DNA of 52,620 nucleotides from Prevotellaceae bacterium UBA1726 (GTDB lineage Bacteria > Bacteroidota > Bacteroidia > Bacteroidales > Bacteroidaceae), in assembly GCA_002316005.1 (NCBI GenBank), contig DCIM01000086.1:1-52620 (forward strand), in the 5' to 3' direction. Of this stretch, positions 1 to 8,595 are shown in pieces. The translations under genes and the position numbers were made by a program. Position 1 is the first letter of the stretch, and each line of letters opens with the position of its first letter. Under the pieces are notes generated by a model that was given only the letters and a program-made list of their open reading frames with translations, searched no databases and had not been told where the DNA came from.

Positions 1-1364
1 AGAGCCTCCGCCCTACCCCAGAGATTTCGTTCGCTATCCGTCAGGTTGGTGCTGTTGCCGGTGTTAATGTCACAGCATCGCACAATCCAAAGGAGTACAA
101 CGGCTACAAGGCATACTGGGCAGACGGTGCACAGGTAACAGCTCCTCACGACACAGGTATCATCGACGAGGTGAACAAGGTGAAGGTTGAGGATGTGAAG
201 TTCGAAGGCAATGCCGACCTCATCAAGATTATCGGTGGTGAGATGGACTACGACTATATGGTTGCTGCTAAGGAAGCAATGGTTGATCAGGATGTTATCC
301 TCCGTCAGAAGGACCTCAACATTGTTTATTCAGCAATGCACGGTACTGGTCGCGTCATCGTTCCTCTCTGCTTGCGTTCATGGGGATTCCAGAACATCAA
401 TGTTGTTCCTGAGCAGATGGTTGTTGACGGTAACTTCCCAACAGTTATCTCTCCAAACCCAGAGAATGCAGAGGCTATGACACTCGGTATGAAGCTCGGT
501 ACAAAGCTCAATGCCGACCTCGTTGTTGCAACCGACCCAGACGCTGACCGTCTTGCTATCGTTTGCCGCAATCCTGAGGGCGAGTGGGTTATCATCAATG
601 GTAACCAGACTTGTATGATGTTTGTTTACTACATCATCAAGAACAAGAAGGCACTCGGCACACTCAACCCATCAGACTTCCTCGTAAAGACTATCGTTAC
701 AACTGAGGTTATTGCTGAAATGGCAAAGAAGGAAGGTGTTGAACTTCGTGACTGCTACACTGGTTTCAAGTGGATTGCTCGCGAGATTGCTATCTCTGAG
801 GGTAAGCAGAAGTATATCGGTGGTGGTGAAGAGTCGTTCGGTTTCCTCCCATATGACAAGGTTCGCGATAAGGATGCTCCTGCTTCTATCTGTCTCATCT
901 GCGAGATTGCAGCTTGGGCAAAGGATCAGGGCAAGACTCTCTACGACCTCTTGATGGACATCTACAAGGAGTATGGCTTCTCATTCGAGCATACAATCAA
1001 TGTTGTTAAGCCTGGTAAGACTGGTGCTGACGAAATCAAGCAGATGATGGTTGACTTCCGTGGTGCTAATGCTCCTAAGGAGATTGCTGGTAGCAAGATT
1101 GTCTTGACAAAGGACTTCCAGGCACTCACTGCTACTGACGGTGAAGGCAATGTATCGAAACTCGATATGCCTGCAACAAGCAATGTTCTCCAGTGGTTCT
1201 GCGAGGATGGCACAAAGATTAGTGTTCGTCCTTCAGGTACTGAGCCAAAGATCAAGTTCTACTGCGAGGTTAAGGGCCAAATCGGTTGTGCAAAGTGCTA
1301 CCCAGGTGAGGTTGACAAGGCAAAGGCAAAGGTTGAGGAAATCAAGAAATCGCTTGGTTTGTAA
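1..1364 (+). CDS. Phosphohexomutase (phosphoglucomutase/phosphomannomutase), 5'-truncated by the window edge
   Basis: The gene interconverts hexose 1-phosphate and 6-phosphate in the cytosol and feeds nucleotide-sugar synthesis and glycolysis. The open frame runs in from the window edge (first full codon at base 3), so only about 453 C-terminal residues are visible; family members of this type are near 580. The active-site phosphoserine loop TASHNP lies at about base 75, well upstream of the first ATG in frame (171), so that ATG is not the start. The metal loop DPDADR, the sugar loop GGEESFGF and the phosphate-binding RPSGTEPK near the end are all intact. It is followed by a strong hairpin terminator. 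The family is clear; whether glucose, mannose or both is the substrate cannot be read from sequence. Confidence 0.93.
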   Translation, partial: SLRPTPEISFAIRQVGAVAGVNVTASHNPKEYNGYKAYWADGAQVTAPHDTGIIDEVNKVKVEDVKFEGNADLIKIIGGEMDYDYMVAAKEAMVDQDVILRQKDLNIVYSAMHGTGRVIVPLCLRSWGFQNINVVPEQMVVDGNFPTVISPNPENAEAMTLGMKLGTKLNADLVVATDPDADRLAIVCRNPEGEWVIINGNQTCMMFVYYIIKNKKALGTLNPSDFLVKTIVTTEVIAEMAKKEGVELRDCYTGFKWIAREIAISEGKQKYIGGGEESFGFLPYDKVRDKDAPASICLICEIAAWAKDQGKTLYDLLMDIYKEYGFSFEHTINVVKPGKTGADEIKQMMVDFRGANAPKEIAGSKIVLTKDFQALTATDGEGNVSKLDMPATSNVLQWFCEDGTKISVRPSGTEPKIKFYCEVKGQIGCAKCYPGEVDKAKAKVEEIKKSLGL

Positions 1365-1389
1365 TCACTCCCCTTTCCTACAAGCATAA

Positions 1390-1428
1390 TAAAACCCGTC
1401 TCTCCATCCGAGAGGCGGGTTTATTTTA
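1390..1428. terminator. Bidirectional hairpin terminator between the phosphomutase and DPP-IV genes
   Basis: The arms ACCCGTCTCTC and GAGAGGCGGGT pair around a 5-nt loop and have A/T tracts on both sides. The position suits the plus-strand phosphomutase and the convergent minus-strand peptidase. A second small hairpin (CCTGCGT..ACGCAGG) follows at 1443-1460. Confidence 0.8.
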
Positions 1429-1506
1429 TTTTGGGTCGCAGTCCTGCGTGAACACGCAGGAAACGGTGACTCTCCCCCTTATCGAAGAGCATGGCAAGAG
1501 CCCCCT

Positions 1507-3714
1507 TTATTTCATATGCTGGTTGAACCAATCTACAACCTGGCGCATGAGGTGATTACGAGTATTGCCGCCATAGATGCTGTGATTGCGATTAGTGTAG
1601 ATGAGTTCGCGGAAATCCTTGTCTGCCTGTACCAACGCCTCGCTGTACTCAAATGAATTCTGTGGATGGACATTGTCATCAGCCAAACCGTGAATGAGAA
1701 GCAATGCTCCGTGGAGATTCTCTGCACGCTGGATTGGGTTGATAGCATAACCGTCAGGATTCTCCTGTGGAGTACGCATAAAACGCTCTGTGTAGATGGT
1801 GTCGTAGAACTTCCAGTTTGTTGGAGGAGCAATTGCCACACCACAGTTGAATACAGGATGACCTTCGCTCATCGACATCAATGTGTTGAAACCACCAAAG
1901 CTCCAACCCCAGATAGCGATTCTGTCCTTATCGACATACTGCTGCTTGCCGAGCCAAAGGGCTGTCTCAACCTGATCCTTCGACTCAAGTTCGCCCATTC
2001 GCTTGTAGGTACACTTCTCGAATTCAGCACCACGATAGCCAGTACCACGACCATCGACACAAACCACGATGTAGCCTTCTTGAGCAAGATAGTAGTCAAA
2101 TGCCTGGCCCATGCTACCACACGACCAAGAGTTGATAACCTGCTGAGAAGCAGGACCGCTGTACTGATGCATTACGACAGGATATTTCTTTGATGCATCG
2201 AAATTAGCAGGCTTCAACATCCAACCATCAAGACGGACACCTTCGCCAGTGGTGAACGAGAACATCTCACGACGATTCCAACCGTTAGTCTTCAGATTCT
2301 CAGCAAGTTCCTTGTTGTCCAATGTTGTTGAGAGAACCTTTCCCTGATTGTTGCGAACAGTCACAACATAAGGGGTGTTCATGTCGCTCCAAGTGTTGAT
2401 GAAATACTTGTTATCGCCCGAGAAGATGGCATTGTTCCAACCCTCCTGCTGTGTAAGGCGGTCGGTCTTGCCATTCTTATGTGACACATAAATCTGACGG
2501 TCGTGAGGATTCAAGGCTGCAGCCTGATAATAGACATCACCAGTCAGTTCGTCGTAGCCATAGACATTGGTAATCTCGTAGTCGCCATCACCCACCTTAC
2601 GAATCTGCTGTCCGTTCATATTATATATATAAAGGTGGTTGTAGCCATCACGGTCGCTCGACATGAGAATGGAATTCTTCATTATCTTGATGTTCTGCAA
2701 AGCATCTTCCTTGACATACTTCTGCACATTCTCCTGAATGAGCAACTGAGCAATGGTAGAAGACGGATTTACGGCATAGAGGCGAAGGTCGTCCTGATGA
2801 CGATTCATCGTGCAAACAATGATTTTGTCGGCATCTTCAGTATTGAAGATACGAGGCATGTAACCATCAGCATCGACAGGAACCTGAAGTTGCTGTGTAC
2901 GATGCGACTTGATGTCGTAGCTCCAAGCGGTAACAGTGGAATTCTGCTGACCAGCCTTTGGATACTTGTAGGAATAAAGACTTGGATAATCGGCATTTTC
3001 CTCGTGTTCAGGAGCAAGGCCCTTGAACATCTGAAGTGAATATGTTGGCACAGCTTTCTCATCGTAACGAATCCAGCAAATCTTTGTACCGTCGGCATTG
3101 AAGCAGAAACTCTTGTTCATAGTGAATTCCTCTTCGTTCACCCAATCAGGAATACCGTTCAACACTTCGTTGAACTTTCCATCCTTAGTAACCTGACTTT
3201 CAGCATTATCGTAGAGCATCTTCACGAGCCAGATGTTGTTGTCGCGAACGAATGCAATCTGCTGACCATCAGGCGAGAAAGTAGGAACCTGCTGCTTGCC
3301 GGCAGTAGAGAGTTTCTCGAGTTTGTGGCTCTGAATGGTGTAGATATAGAAGTCGGCCTTGAACGAACGACGATACACATATTCCGTGTTTGTCTGGATG
3401 AGCATCTTCTTGCCATCAGGCGACATGATGTATCCGTCGAAGGAACTAACCTTCTCGCCCATCGTGTTGTTTACATCGAACAGGACGGCAGTCTGCTGAC
3501 CGGTCTTGAATGAGTACTGAAGAATCTGATTGCCGTCATCGCTGATCTTGGCATACTGATCGGTGCCTTCCAATGGGTCGACACCACGAATATTCTGAGC
3601 CGAGAAAAGACGGTTCATTGTCTTGAGCTCCAATTTCTCATAGACTTTTATTGCAGCGTCAGCTGTTGATACCATTGCCATAAAAATGCTGAAAAATACA
3701 ATTAACTTTTTCAT
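1507..3714 (-). CDS. Dipeptidyl peptidase IV (S9 family serine peptidase)
   Basis: A secreted or periplasmic prolyl dipeptidase of 735 residues that removes X-Pro or X-Ala dipeptides from peptide N termini. Residues 1-20 form a signal peptide. Residues of about 30-490 look like the beta-propeller, including the substrate N-terminus clamp DWVNEEEF (190-197) typical of DPP-IV. Residues 490-735 are the alpha/beta hydrolase: nucleophile S605 in GWSFGG, D680 in HGLADDNVH and H711 in NHSIYGG. The length matches bacterial DPP-IV. It stands alone, divergent from the radical SAM gene, with a promoter core at 3742-3749. Such enzymes support amino-acid use from dietary or host peptides in Bacteroidales. 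Family assignment is secure; exact cleavage preference is inferred. Confidence 0.93.
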   Translation of the reverse strand: MKKLIVFFSIFMAMVSTADAAIKVYEKLELKTMNRLFSAQNIRGVDPLEGTDQYAKISDDGNQILQYSFKTGQQTAVLFDVNNTMGEKVSSFDGYIMSPDGKKMLIQTNTEYVYRRSFKADFYIYTIQSHKLEKLSTAGKQQVPTFSPDGQQIAFVRDNNIWLVKMLYDNAESQVTKDGKFNEVLNGIPDWVNEEEFTMNKSFCFNADGTKICWIRYDEKAVPTYSLQMFKGLAPEHEENADYPSLYSYKYPKAGQQNSTVTAWSYDIKSHRTQQLQVPVDADGYMPRIFNTEDADKIIVCTMNRHQDDLRLYAVNPSSTIAQLLIQENVQKYVKEDALQNIKIMKNSILMSSDRDGYNHLYIYNMNGQQIRKVGDGDYEITNVYGYDELTGDVYYQAAALNPHDRQIYVSHKNGKTDRLTQQEGWNNAIFSGDNKYFINTWSDMNTPYVVTVRNNQGKVLSTTLDNKELAENLKTNGWNRREMFSFTTGEGVRLDGWMLKPANFDASKKYPVVMHQYSGPASQQVINSWSCGSMGQAFDYYLAQEGYIVVCVDGRGTGYRGAEFEKCTYKRMGELESKDQVETALWLGKQQYVDKDRIAIWGWSFGGFNTLMSMSEGHPVFNCGVAIAPPTNWKFYDTIYTERFMRTPQENPDGYAINPIQRAENLHGALLLIHGLADDNVHPQNSFEYSEALVQADKDFRELIYTNRNHSIYGGNTRNHLMRQVVDWFNQHMK

Positions 3715-3741
3715 ATTGCTTATTATTCAATTTTTGTATTG

Positions 3742-3749
3742 CAAAGGTA
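3742..3749 (-). promoter_or_regulatory. Promoter -7 element of the DPP-IV gene
   Basis: The minus strand reads TACCTTTG, matching the Bacteroidota TAnnTTTG core, 28 bp before the start codon. Confidence 0.65.
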
Positions 3750-3761
3750 CGATTTTTTTTG

Positions 3762-3769
3762 TAACTTTG
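3762..3769 (+). promoter_or_regulatory. Promoter -7 element of the radical SAM gene
   Basis: TAACTTTG matches TAnnTTTG and lies 31 bp before the ATG at 3801. It is only 12 bp from the opposing DPP-IV element, so the two polymerase footprints overlap. Confidence 0.65.
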
Positions 3770-3800
3770 CCACACAATTCAAGAAAAATAATATTTTGCT

Positions 3801-4745
3801 ATGCAAGAAAACCTACCATACAATGACTACAGTTCGTGGACACGGAGGCATTTTCCTTTCCGTGTGCAGAAGATATCTATTGATGCGGGGTTCTCTTGTC
3901 CAAATCGCGACGGAAGGATTTCGTTAGGTGGTTGCACCTTCTGCGATAACCAGACATTCAACCCTGCATATTGCGATGCAAGGAAATCGGTAACCCAGCA
4001 ACTTGAGGAAGGTAAGGCATTCTTTGCCCGCAAATATCAGGAGATGAAGTATCTTGCTTATTTCCAAGCATTTAGCAACACCTATGCCCCACTCGCTCGT
4101 CTGAAGGAACTATACGAAGAGGCCCTGAAGGTGGAAGATGTTATCGGATTGGTAATAGGCACTCGACCGGATTGTATTTCTGATGAGTTACTCGCATATC
4201 TGAAGGATTTGGCAGCAAAATACTTTGTTGTTGTGGAGTATGGCATTGAGTCAACTTACAACAGTACCCTTCGCCTTATTAATCGTGGTCATTCTTTTGA
4301 GCAGAGTATCGAAGCCGTGAACAAGACTCACGAGGCGGGAATCCTCTGTGGAGGTCATGTCATCCTGGGACTTCCTGGTGAGACCGAAGAGATGATGATA
4401 GATTCGGCGAAGATGATTTCCGAGTTGCCTCTTGACTTCCTGAAAATCCATCAGTTGCAGATTATCCGAGGAACAAAACTTGCACAGCAATGGAACAAAG
4501 AACAAGAACTTCCTGAGGACCAGCGAACCGTCAGGGCAATGGAACTTGATGAGTATATTTCCCTACTATCGCGGTATATCGAGCACCTTCGTCCAGATAT
4601 TATTCTTGAGCGGTTTGTGAGTCAATCGCCGGCAGAATTGCTCCTTGCCCCTCGCTGGGGATTGAAAAACCATGAGTTCACGCATAAACTGCTCAAATAC
4701 ATGCAAAATAACAATGCTTCGCAAGGCGATTATATCCCAAATTAA
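3801..4745 (+). CDS. TIGR01212-family (YhcC-like) radical SAM protein
   Basis: A 314-residue cytosolic radical SAM enzyme. The cluster cysteines are C33, C45 and C48 in the spaced pattern FSCPNRDG..GGCTFC, which is characteristic of the YhcC/TIGR01212 group and differs from the usual CX3CX2C. The body continues as a standard radical SAM barrel, with GTRPDC near 110, VEYGIES near 145 and HVILGLPGE near 187. The biochemical role of this family is poorly defined, so none is assigned here. It has its own promoter (3762-3769) and no obvious operon partner, as the next gene has a separate promoter. Start chosen at the ATG 31 bp after the promoter core; the N terminus before the cysteines has the normal length. 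Confidence 0.88.
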   Translation: MQENLPYNDYSSWTRRHFPFRVQKISIDAGFSCPNRDGRISLGGCTFCDNQTFNPAYCDARKSVTQQLEEGKAFFARKYQEMKYLAYFQAFSNTYAPLARLKELYEEALKVEDVIGLVIGTRPDCISDELLAYLKDLAAKYFVVVEYGIESTYNSTLRLINRGHSFEQSIEAVNKTHEAGILCGGHVILGLPGETEEMMIDSAKMISELPLDFLKIHQLQIIRGTKLAQQWNKEQELPEDQRTVRAMELDEYISLLSRYIEHLRPDIILERFVSQSPAELLLAPRWGLKNHEFTHKLLKYMQNNNASQGDYIPN

Positions 4746-4795
4746 TCAAGGATTTTGCGCGTTATGAAAATAGTTTTGATTTTTTTCTATTGAAA

Positions 4796-4827
4796 TTTGG
4801 TTTATTAGAAAAAATATATTAGTTTTG
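4796..4827 (+). promoter_or_regulatory. Promoter (-33 TTTG and -7 TAGTTTTG) of the acidic-tail protein gene
   Basis: TTTG at 4796-4799 and TAGTTTTG at 4820-4827 are separated by 20 bp, close to the Bacteroidota consensus. The predicted leader is about 50 nt. Confidence 0.7.
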
Positions 4828-4883
4828 CCGACGAAACAAGAAATTATTAAAGAAATAAGAAAAATTTAATCATACAATTATCT

Positions 4884-5681
4884 ATGGCACAAGAAAAACC
4901 ATTGACACTGAAAACCCTTACCAAGAGCGTTGCATGGGATCTTCAGGAGAATGATATCTTCCGTCTTTGGAAGGATGCTGAAAAAGATGCAGACATCAAA
5001 GAAAACCAGCGTCATTACTTCGACATTATTCGTGCAGCATTCGAAGTTGAAGAAATTACTATTGACAAACCTGTTGTAATTCAGAAATACGAAGCTCGCG
5101 GTTTCAAGGTTGGTCAGTTGAAAGTCAGCGACAAGGACGAGAAGAAGTGGGCCGTAAAGAAGCGCCCTATCTCTCGTGTAACAGATCTCACATACGAAAA
5201 CATCCGTCACATCTCTACAGCTCAGTTGCTCGATGTTATCGACAAGAACTTCGGCGGTGGTTGGGATTCGCTCTCTCAGAGCATTCAGGACATCATCCTT
5301 TCTGGTTTTGATATTTCTACCACTACCCTTCCAAGCAACCGTCTCCACAACCCTGGTGGTATGTACGAGAAGAAGGTGGAAGATGGATTTGATGTTCTTG
5401 AAATTGCAAAAGGCACTTGGGTAGAGGCTATCTTCGCAAAGGCTAAGCCTGTTATCGAGAAGGTTGAGGAAGACGAGACTAAGAACAAGAAGAAGACCTA
5501 TGGCGATGAGGACGACGACGATGAGGACCTTCCAGAGATTGACGACAACTATGGCGATGACGATGAGGACGACTTCGATGAGGATGCGATGGACGAGGAA
5601 AGCTATCGTACAACAATCGAGACAGATCCTGAGGATCTCGACCTTAGCAATGTGTCAGAAGGCGACGACGACGATTATTAA
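4884..5681 (+). CDS. Conserved hypothetical protein with a long acidic C-terminal tail
   Basis: I do not recognise a named domain in this 265-residue protein. Residues 1-190 look like a compact globular region rich in Lys, Asp and Ile (for example KKWAVKKRPISRV near 90 and LLDVIDKNFGGGWDSL near 116). Residues 200-265 are a tail dominated by Asp and Glu (DEDDDDEDLPEIDDNYGDDD and similar) with no hydrophobic segment, so the protein is probably cytosolic. Acidic tails of this sort often shield basic partners or mimic nucleic acid, but that is inference. It has its own strong-looking promoter and is followed at once by convergent small winged-helix genes. Codon use resembles the core genes, so it is not obviously acquired. 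Confidence 0.75.
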   Translation: MAQEKPLTLKTLTKSVAWDLQENDIFRLWKDAEKDADIKENQRHYFDIIRAAFEVEEITIDKPVVIQKYEARGFKVGQLKVSDKDEKKWAVKKRPISRVTDLTYENIRHISTAQLLDVIDKNFGGGWDSLSQSIQDIILSGFDISTTTLPSNRLHNPGGMYEKKVEDGFDVLEIAKGTWVEAIFAKAKPVIEKVEEDETKNKKKTYGDEDDDDEDLPEIDDNYGDDDEDDFDEDAMDEESYRTTIETDPEDLDLSNVSEGDDDDY

Positions 5682-5698
5682 TCAATAATCAGAAGCAG

Positions 5699-5965
5699 TT
5701 ACTGAAACAACTGTAACTGCATATACTTCTCGGAATTTTTATTCAGGCGGTAACAACCCCACTCGGCAGTGTGCTCGAGAACTGAATAAGAGTTCCGGGA
5801 ATTTTTGTATATATACCTACGAACCTCTGCATACACAACCTCGTAATCGACATGATTGAAGAAGGTATTTACGGAGTTATGTACATGATGGGCAATATTC
5901 TTCACTGACAGACCTTTGTCGCCAGCCTCAAGAAGTACATTGAATATTGCCTGTTCGTAATTCAT
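5699..5965 (-). CDS. Small winged-helix (HARE-HTH-like) protein
   Basis: An 88-residue cytosolic protein if started at the ATG at 5963-5965. The frame stays open 23 codons further upstream, but MNYEQAIFNVLLEAGDKGLS is a natural start of the fold. It reads as a small helical DNA-binding domain: a first helix (YEQAIFNVLLEAG), a recognition segment (VKNIAHHVHNSVNTF), then a wing (RNSYSVLEHTAEWGCYRLN). This resembles HARE/winged-helix domains that couple chromatin-like or restriction proteins to DNA; the resemblance is by pattern only. It lies downstream of the H1-tailed winged-helix gene on the same strand, 116 bp apart, so the two may share a transcript. Its C terminus nearly abuts the convergent acidic protein (17 bp). 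Confidence 0.6.
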   Translation of the reverse strand: MNYEQAIFNVLLEAGDKGLSVKNIAHHVHNSVNTFFNHVDYEVVYAEVRRYIYKNSRNSYSVLEHTAEWGCYRLNKNSEKYMQLQLFQ

Positions 5966-6081
5966 TCTTTGTTCTGTTATTTCTTTGGAAAAAGTTCTGT
6001 CCAAAGGGTAAAAATATGGGGAGTTGGAAACCATTGTTCACAACTCCCCACCTATTTATAGGAATTTCTATCTTGCTAATA

Positions 6082-6465
6082 TTAAGCGAGACGGAGGTCA
6101 GCTACATTCTCACCAACAACCTTGCCCTCCTTGAAGAGCCAGCCGATACCGAGGAGAACCTCCTCTGTTGAGATGTTAGCAGCCTTAGCGATTTCTGCAA
6201 CTGTGAGTGACTTACCAGCAGCTGCGAGAGCCTGATAAACATCACCAGCGCGGAAACCTACGCTTTCAGCATTGATATAGAGAGCCTTTGTAGCAGCCTT
6301 CTTTGCAGGAGCCTTCTTAGCTGGAGCAGCCTTAACCTCTGCCTTTGGAGCTACTTTCTCTTCCTTCTTTGCAGCAACCTTAGTAGCAGTAGCCTTTGTA
6401 GCCTTCTTTACTGGAGCTGCCTTTTCTGTTGCAACCTTCTTTGTTGCGGTCTTCTTCTCTGCCAT
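6082..6465 (-). CDS. Winged-helix (DUF2582-type) protein with a histone H1-like Lys/Ala-rich tail
   Basis: A 127-residue protein. Residues 1-62 are almost entirely Lys, Ala, Thr, Val and Pro in H1-like repeats (AAPAKKAPAKKAATK). Residues 63-127 are a DUF2582-type winged-helix domain (AGDVYQALAAAGKSLTVAEI, then LLGIGWLFKEGKVV). The family is known as a small wHTH; a role as a nucleoid-associated protein is inferred from the tail. It has its own promoter core CAAAGTTA (minus TAACTTTG) at 6534-6541. No signal peptide. The tail could also arise by simple-sequence expansion, so its length may vary between strains. Confidence 0.85.
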   Translation of the reverse strand: MAEKKTATKKVATEKAAPVKKATKATATKVAAKKEEKVAPKAEVKAAPAKKAPAKKAATKALYINAESVGFRAGDVYQALAAAGKSLTVAEIAKAANISTEEVLLGIGWLFKEGKVVGENVADLRLA

Positions 6466-6533
6466 AATGTATTAAATTTTAAATTTGCACGGATTTCTCC
6501 GTATTAAGTTATAACATAACTAAAATCACGATG

Positions 6534-6541
6534 CAAAGTTA
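6534..6541 (-). promoter_or_regulatory. Promoter -7 element of the H1-tailed protein gene
   Basis: The minus strand reads TAACTTTG, 69 bp before the start codon. Confidence 0.6.
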
Positions 6542-6619
6542 ATAATTTTTCATTATTCAGCAAAGTGTCAAGACTTTTGCAATATGTTTTGTTGACCTAA
6601 GTCAATGGCAATCAAATTG

Positions 6620-8413
6620 TTATTGATTTGCGTCAACATCAGGGAGGTTCAATGCAATGAAATCCTCGTCGAGCTGCTTCTGGTCAACAAACGATGGTGC
6701 ATCGAGCATCACATCACGACCTGAGTTATTCTTAGGGAATGCGATACAGTCACGGATTGAGTCAAGACCAGCAAAGATTGATACCCAACGGTCGAGGCCG
6801 TAAGCCAAACCACCATGAGGAGGAGCTCCGTACTTGAACGCGTTCATCAAGAAGCCAAACTGCTCCTGTGCCTTCTCTGGAGTGAAACCGAGAATCTCGA
6901 ACATCTTTGCCTGAAGCTTTGGATCGTGGATACGAATCGAACCACCACCAACTTCAATACCGTTACAAACCATATCGTAAGCATCTGCACGAACTGCTGC
7001 TGGATCGGTGTCGAGCAAGTCAACATCCTCGTCCATTGGATGAGTGAAAGGATGATGCATTGCCATCAAGCGGCCTTCTTCCTCGCTCCACTCGAACATT
7101 GGGAATTCGGTAACCCAAAGCAGAGCAAACTTATTCTTATCGCGCAAACCAAGACGCTCACCCATCTCAAGACGGAGTTCGCAAAGCTGCTTACGAGTCT
7201 TCATAGCATCATCGCCACTCAAAATGAGGATGAGGTCGCCTGGCTGGGCATTCATCTTCTCCTTGATTGCCTGAAGTGTCTCCTGACCATAGAACTTGTC
7301 TACTGACGACTTCACGCTGCCATCTTCCTGAACGCGAGCATAGACGAGACCCTTTGCACCAATTTGAGGACGCTTAACCCACTCTGTGAGTTTGTCGATA
7401 TCCTTACGGGTATATGAAGCGCAACCTGTTGCACAGATACCACCGACATAGGCAGCACCATCAAATACAGCGAATCCTTCTGGGAAAATGTTGCTATCAC
7501 CATCCTTGCCTGTTGTCTTGAGTTCAACGAACTCCATACCGAAACGCATATCTGGCTTATCAGAACCGAAACGCTTCATACAGTCAATCCAAGGCAAACG
7601 GAGGAAATCGCCTTCAATCTCTACGCCACGAAGTGACTTGAAGAGATGCTTTGCCATACCCTCGAATGTGGTGATGATATCTTCCTGGTTTACGAACGAC
7701 ATCTCGCAGTCGATCTGTGTGAACTCTGGCTGACGGTCAGCACGAAGGTCCTCATCACGGAAACACTTCACAATCTGGAAGTAGCGGTCGAAGCCTGCTA
7801 CCATCAGAAGCTGCTTCAATGTCTGTGGCGACTGTGGAAGTGCATAGAACTGACCAGGGTTCATACGTGAAGGTACGATGAAGTCGCGTGCTCCCTCTGG
7901 TGTAGAACCGATGAGCATTGGTGTCTCCACCTCAAGGAAACCGAGGTCAGAGAGGTAGTTGCGTACTTCAATGCAGAACTTATGACGGAGTTCGAGATTC
8001 TTGCGAACAGCATTACGACGAAGGTCGAGATAACGATACTTCATACGGATATCATCGCCACCGTCGGAGTTATCCTCGATTGTGAAAGGAGGTGTCACGC
8101 TCTCGTTGAGAACAGTGAGCTCGTTCACTTCAATCTCAATCTCGCCTGTTGGGATATTGTTATTCTTTGAATAGCGCTCAGCCACCTTACCAGTGATCTG
8201 GATAACAAACTCACGACCGAGTTTGTTTGCACGCTCACATAATTCAGCATTTGTTTCCTCGTTGAACACGAGCTGGGTAATGCCATAACGGTCACGAAGG
8301 TCAACGAAAGTCAATGCTCCCATCTTTCGTGTACGCTGAACCCATCCGGCAAGAGTTACAACCTCACCTGCATTCTGGAGACGAAGTTCTCCACAAGTTT
8401 TTGTTCTGTACAT
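6620..8413 (-). CDS. aspS: Aspartate--tRNA ligase
   Basis: Charges tRNA-Asp with aspartate in the cytosol. The 597-residue length is that of the bacterial-type enzyme. Order: an N-terminal OB-fold anticodon-binding domain (1-110, GWVQRTRKMG), class II motif 1 and 2 (FRDEDLRADRQPEFTQID near 218), the bacterial GAD insertion domain (about 290-415), and class II motif 3 (GLAYGLDRWV near 556). The presence of the GAD domain supports the bacterial rather than archaeal type. Whether it also charges tRNA-Asn cannot be told here, as no gatCAB is in view. It is monocistronic, with promoter core TAATTTTG on the minus strand at 8447-8454, divergent from the DUF1573 gene. Confidence 0.97.
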   Translation of the reverse strand: MYRTKTCGELRLQNAGEVVTLAGWVQRTRKMGALTFVDLRDRYGITQLVFNEETNAELCERANKLGREFVIQITGKVAERYSKNNNIPTGEIEIEVNELTVLNESVTPPFTIEDNSDGGDDIRMKYRYLDLRRNAVRKNLELRHKFCIEVRNYLSDLGFLEVETPMLIGSTPEGARDFIVPSRMNPGQFYALPQSPQTLKQLLMVAGFDRYFQIVKCFRDEDLRADRQPEFTQIDCEMSFVNQEDIITTFEGMAKHLFKSLRGVEIEGDFLRLPWIDCMKRFGSDKPDMRFGMEFVELKTTGKDGDSNIFPEGFAVFDGAAYVGGICATGCASYTRKDIDKLTEWVKRPQIGAKGLVYARVQEDGSVKSSVDKFYGQETLQAIKEKMNAQPGDLILILSGDDAMKTRKQLCELRLEMGERLGLRDKNKFALLWVTEFPMFEWSEEEGRLMAMHHPFTHPMDEDVDLLDTDPAAVRADAYDMVCNGIEVGGGSIRIHDPKLQAKMFEILGFTPEKAQEQFGFLMNAFKYGAPPHGGLAYGLDRWVSIFAGLDSIRDCIAFPKNNSGRDVMLDAPSFVDQKQLDEDFIALNLPDVDANQ

Positions 8414-8446
8414 ATTGATATGTTTCTATTTGTTCTATTTAGTGTA

Positions 8447-8454
8447 CAAAATTA
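8447..8454 (-). promoter_or_regulatory. Promoter -7 element of aspS
   Basis: The minus strand reads TAATTTTG, 34 bp before the aspS start codon. Confidence 0.6.
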
Positions 8455-8549
8455 CAAAAATAATATGACAAGGTGGAAAAAAAACAAGTTTTTTTGCAAC
8501 ATTATTGTTTTTTAATTCGTCTAATTAGGGAAGTTAACAGAAAAATTAG

Positions 8550-8557
8550 TAAATTTG
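8550..8557 (+). promoter_or_regulatory. Promoter -7 element of the DUF1573 gene
   Basis: TAAATTTG matches TAnnTTTG, 39 bp before the ATG at 8596. Confidence 0.6.
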
Positions 8558-8595
8558 CATTCGGAAACTCATATTAAACTAAATAGAACAAAGAT

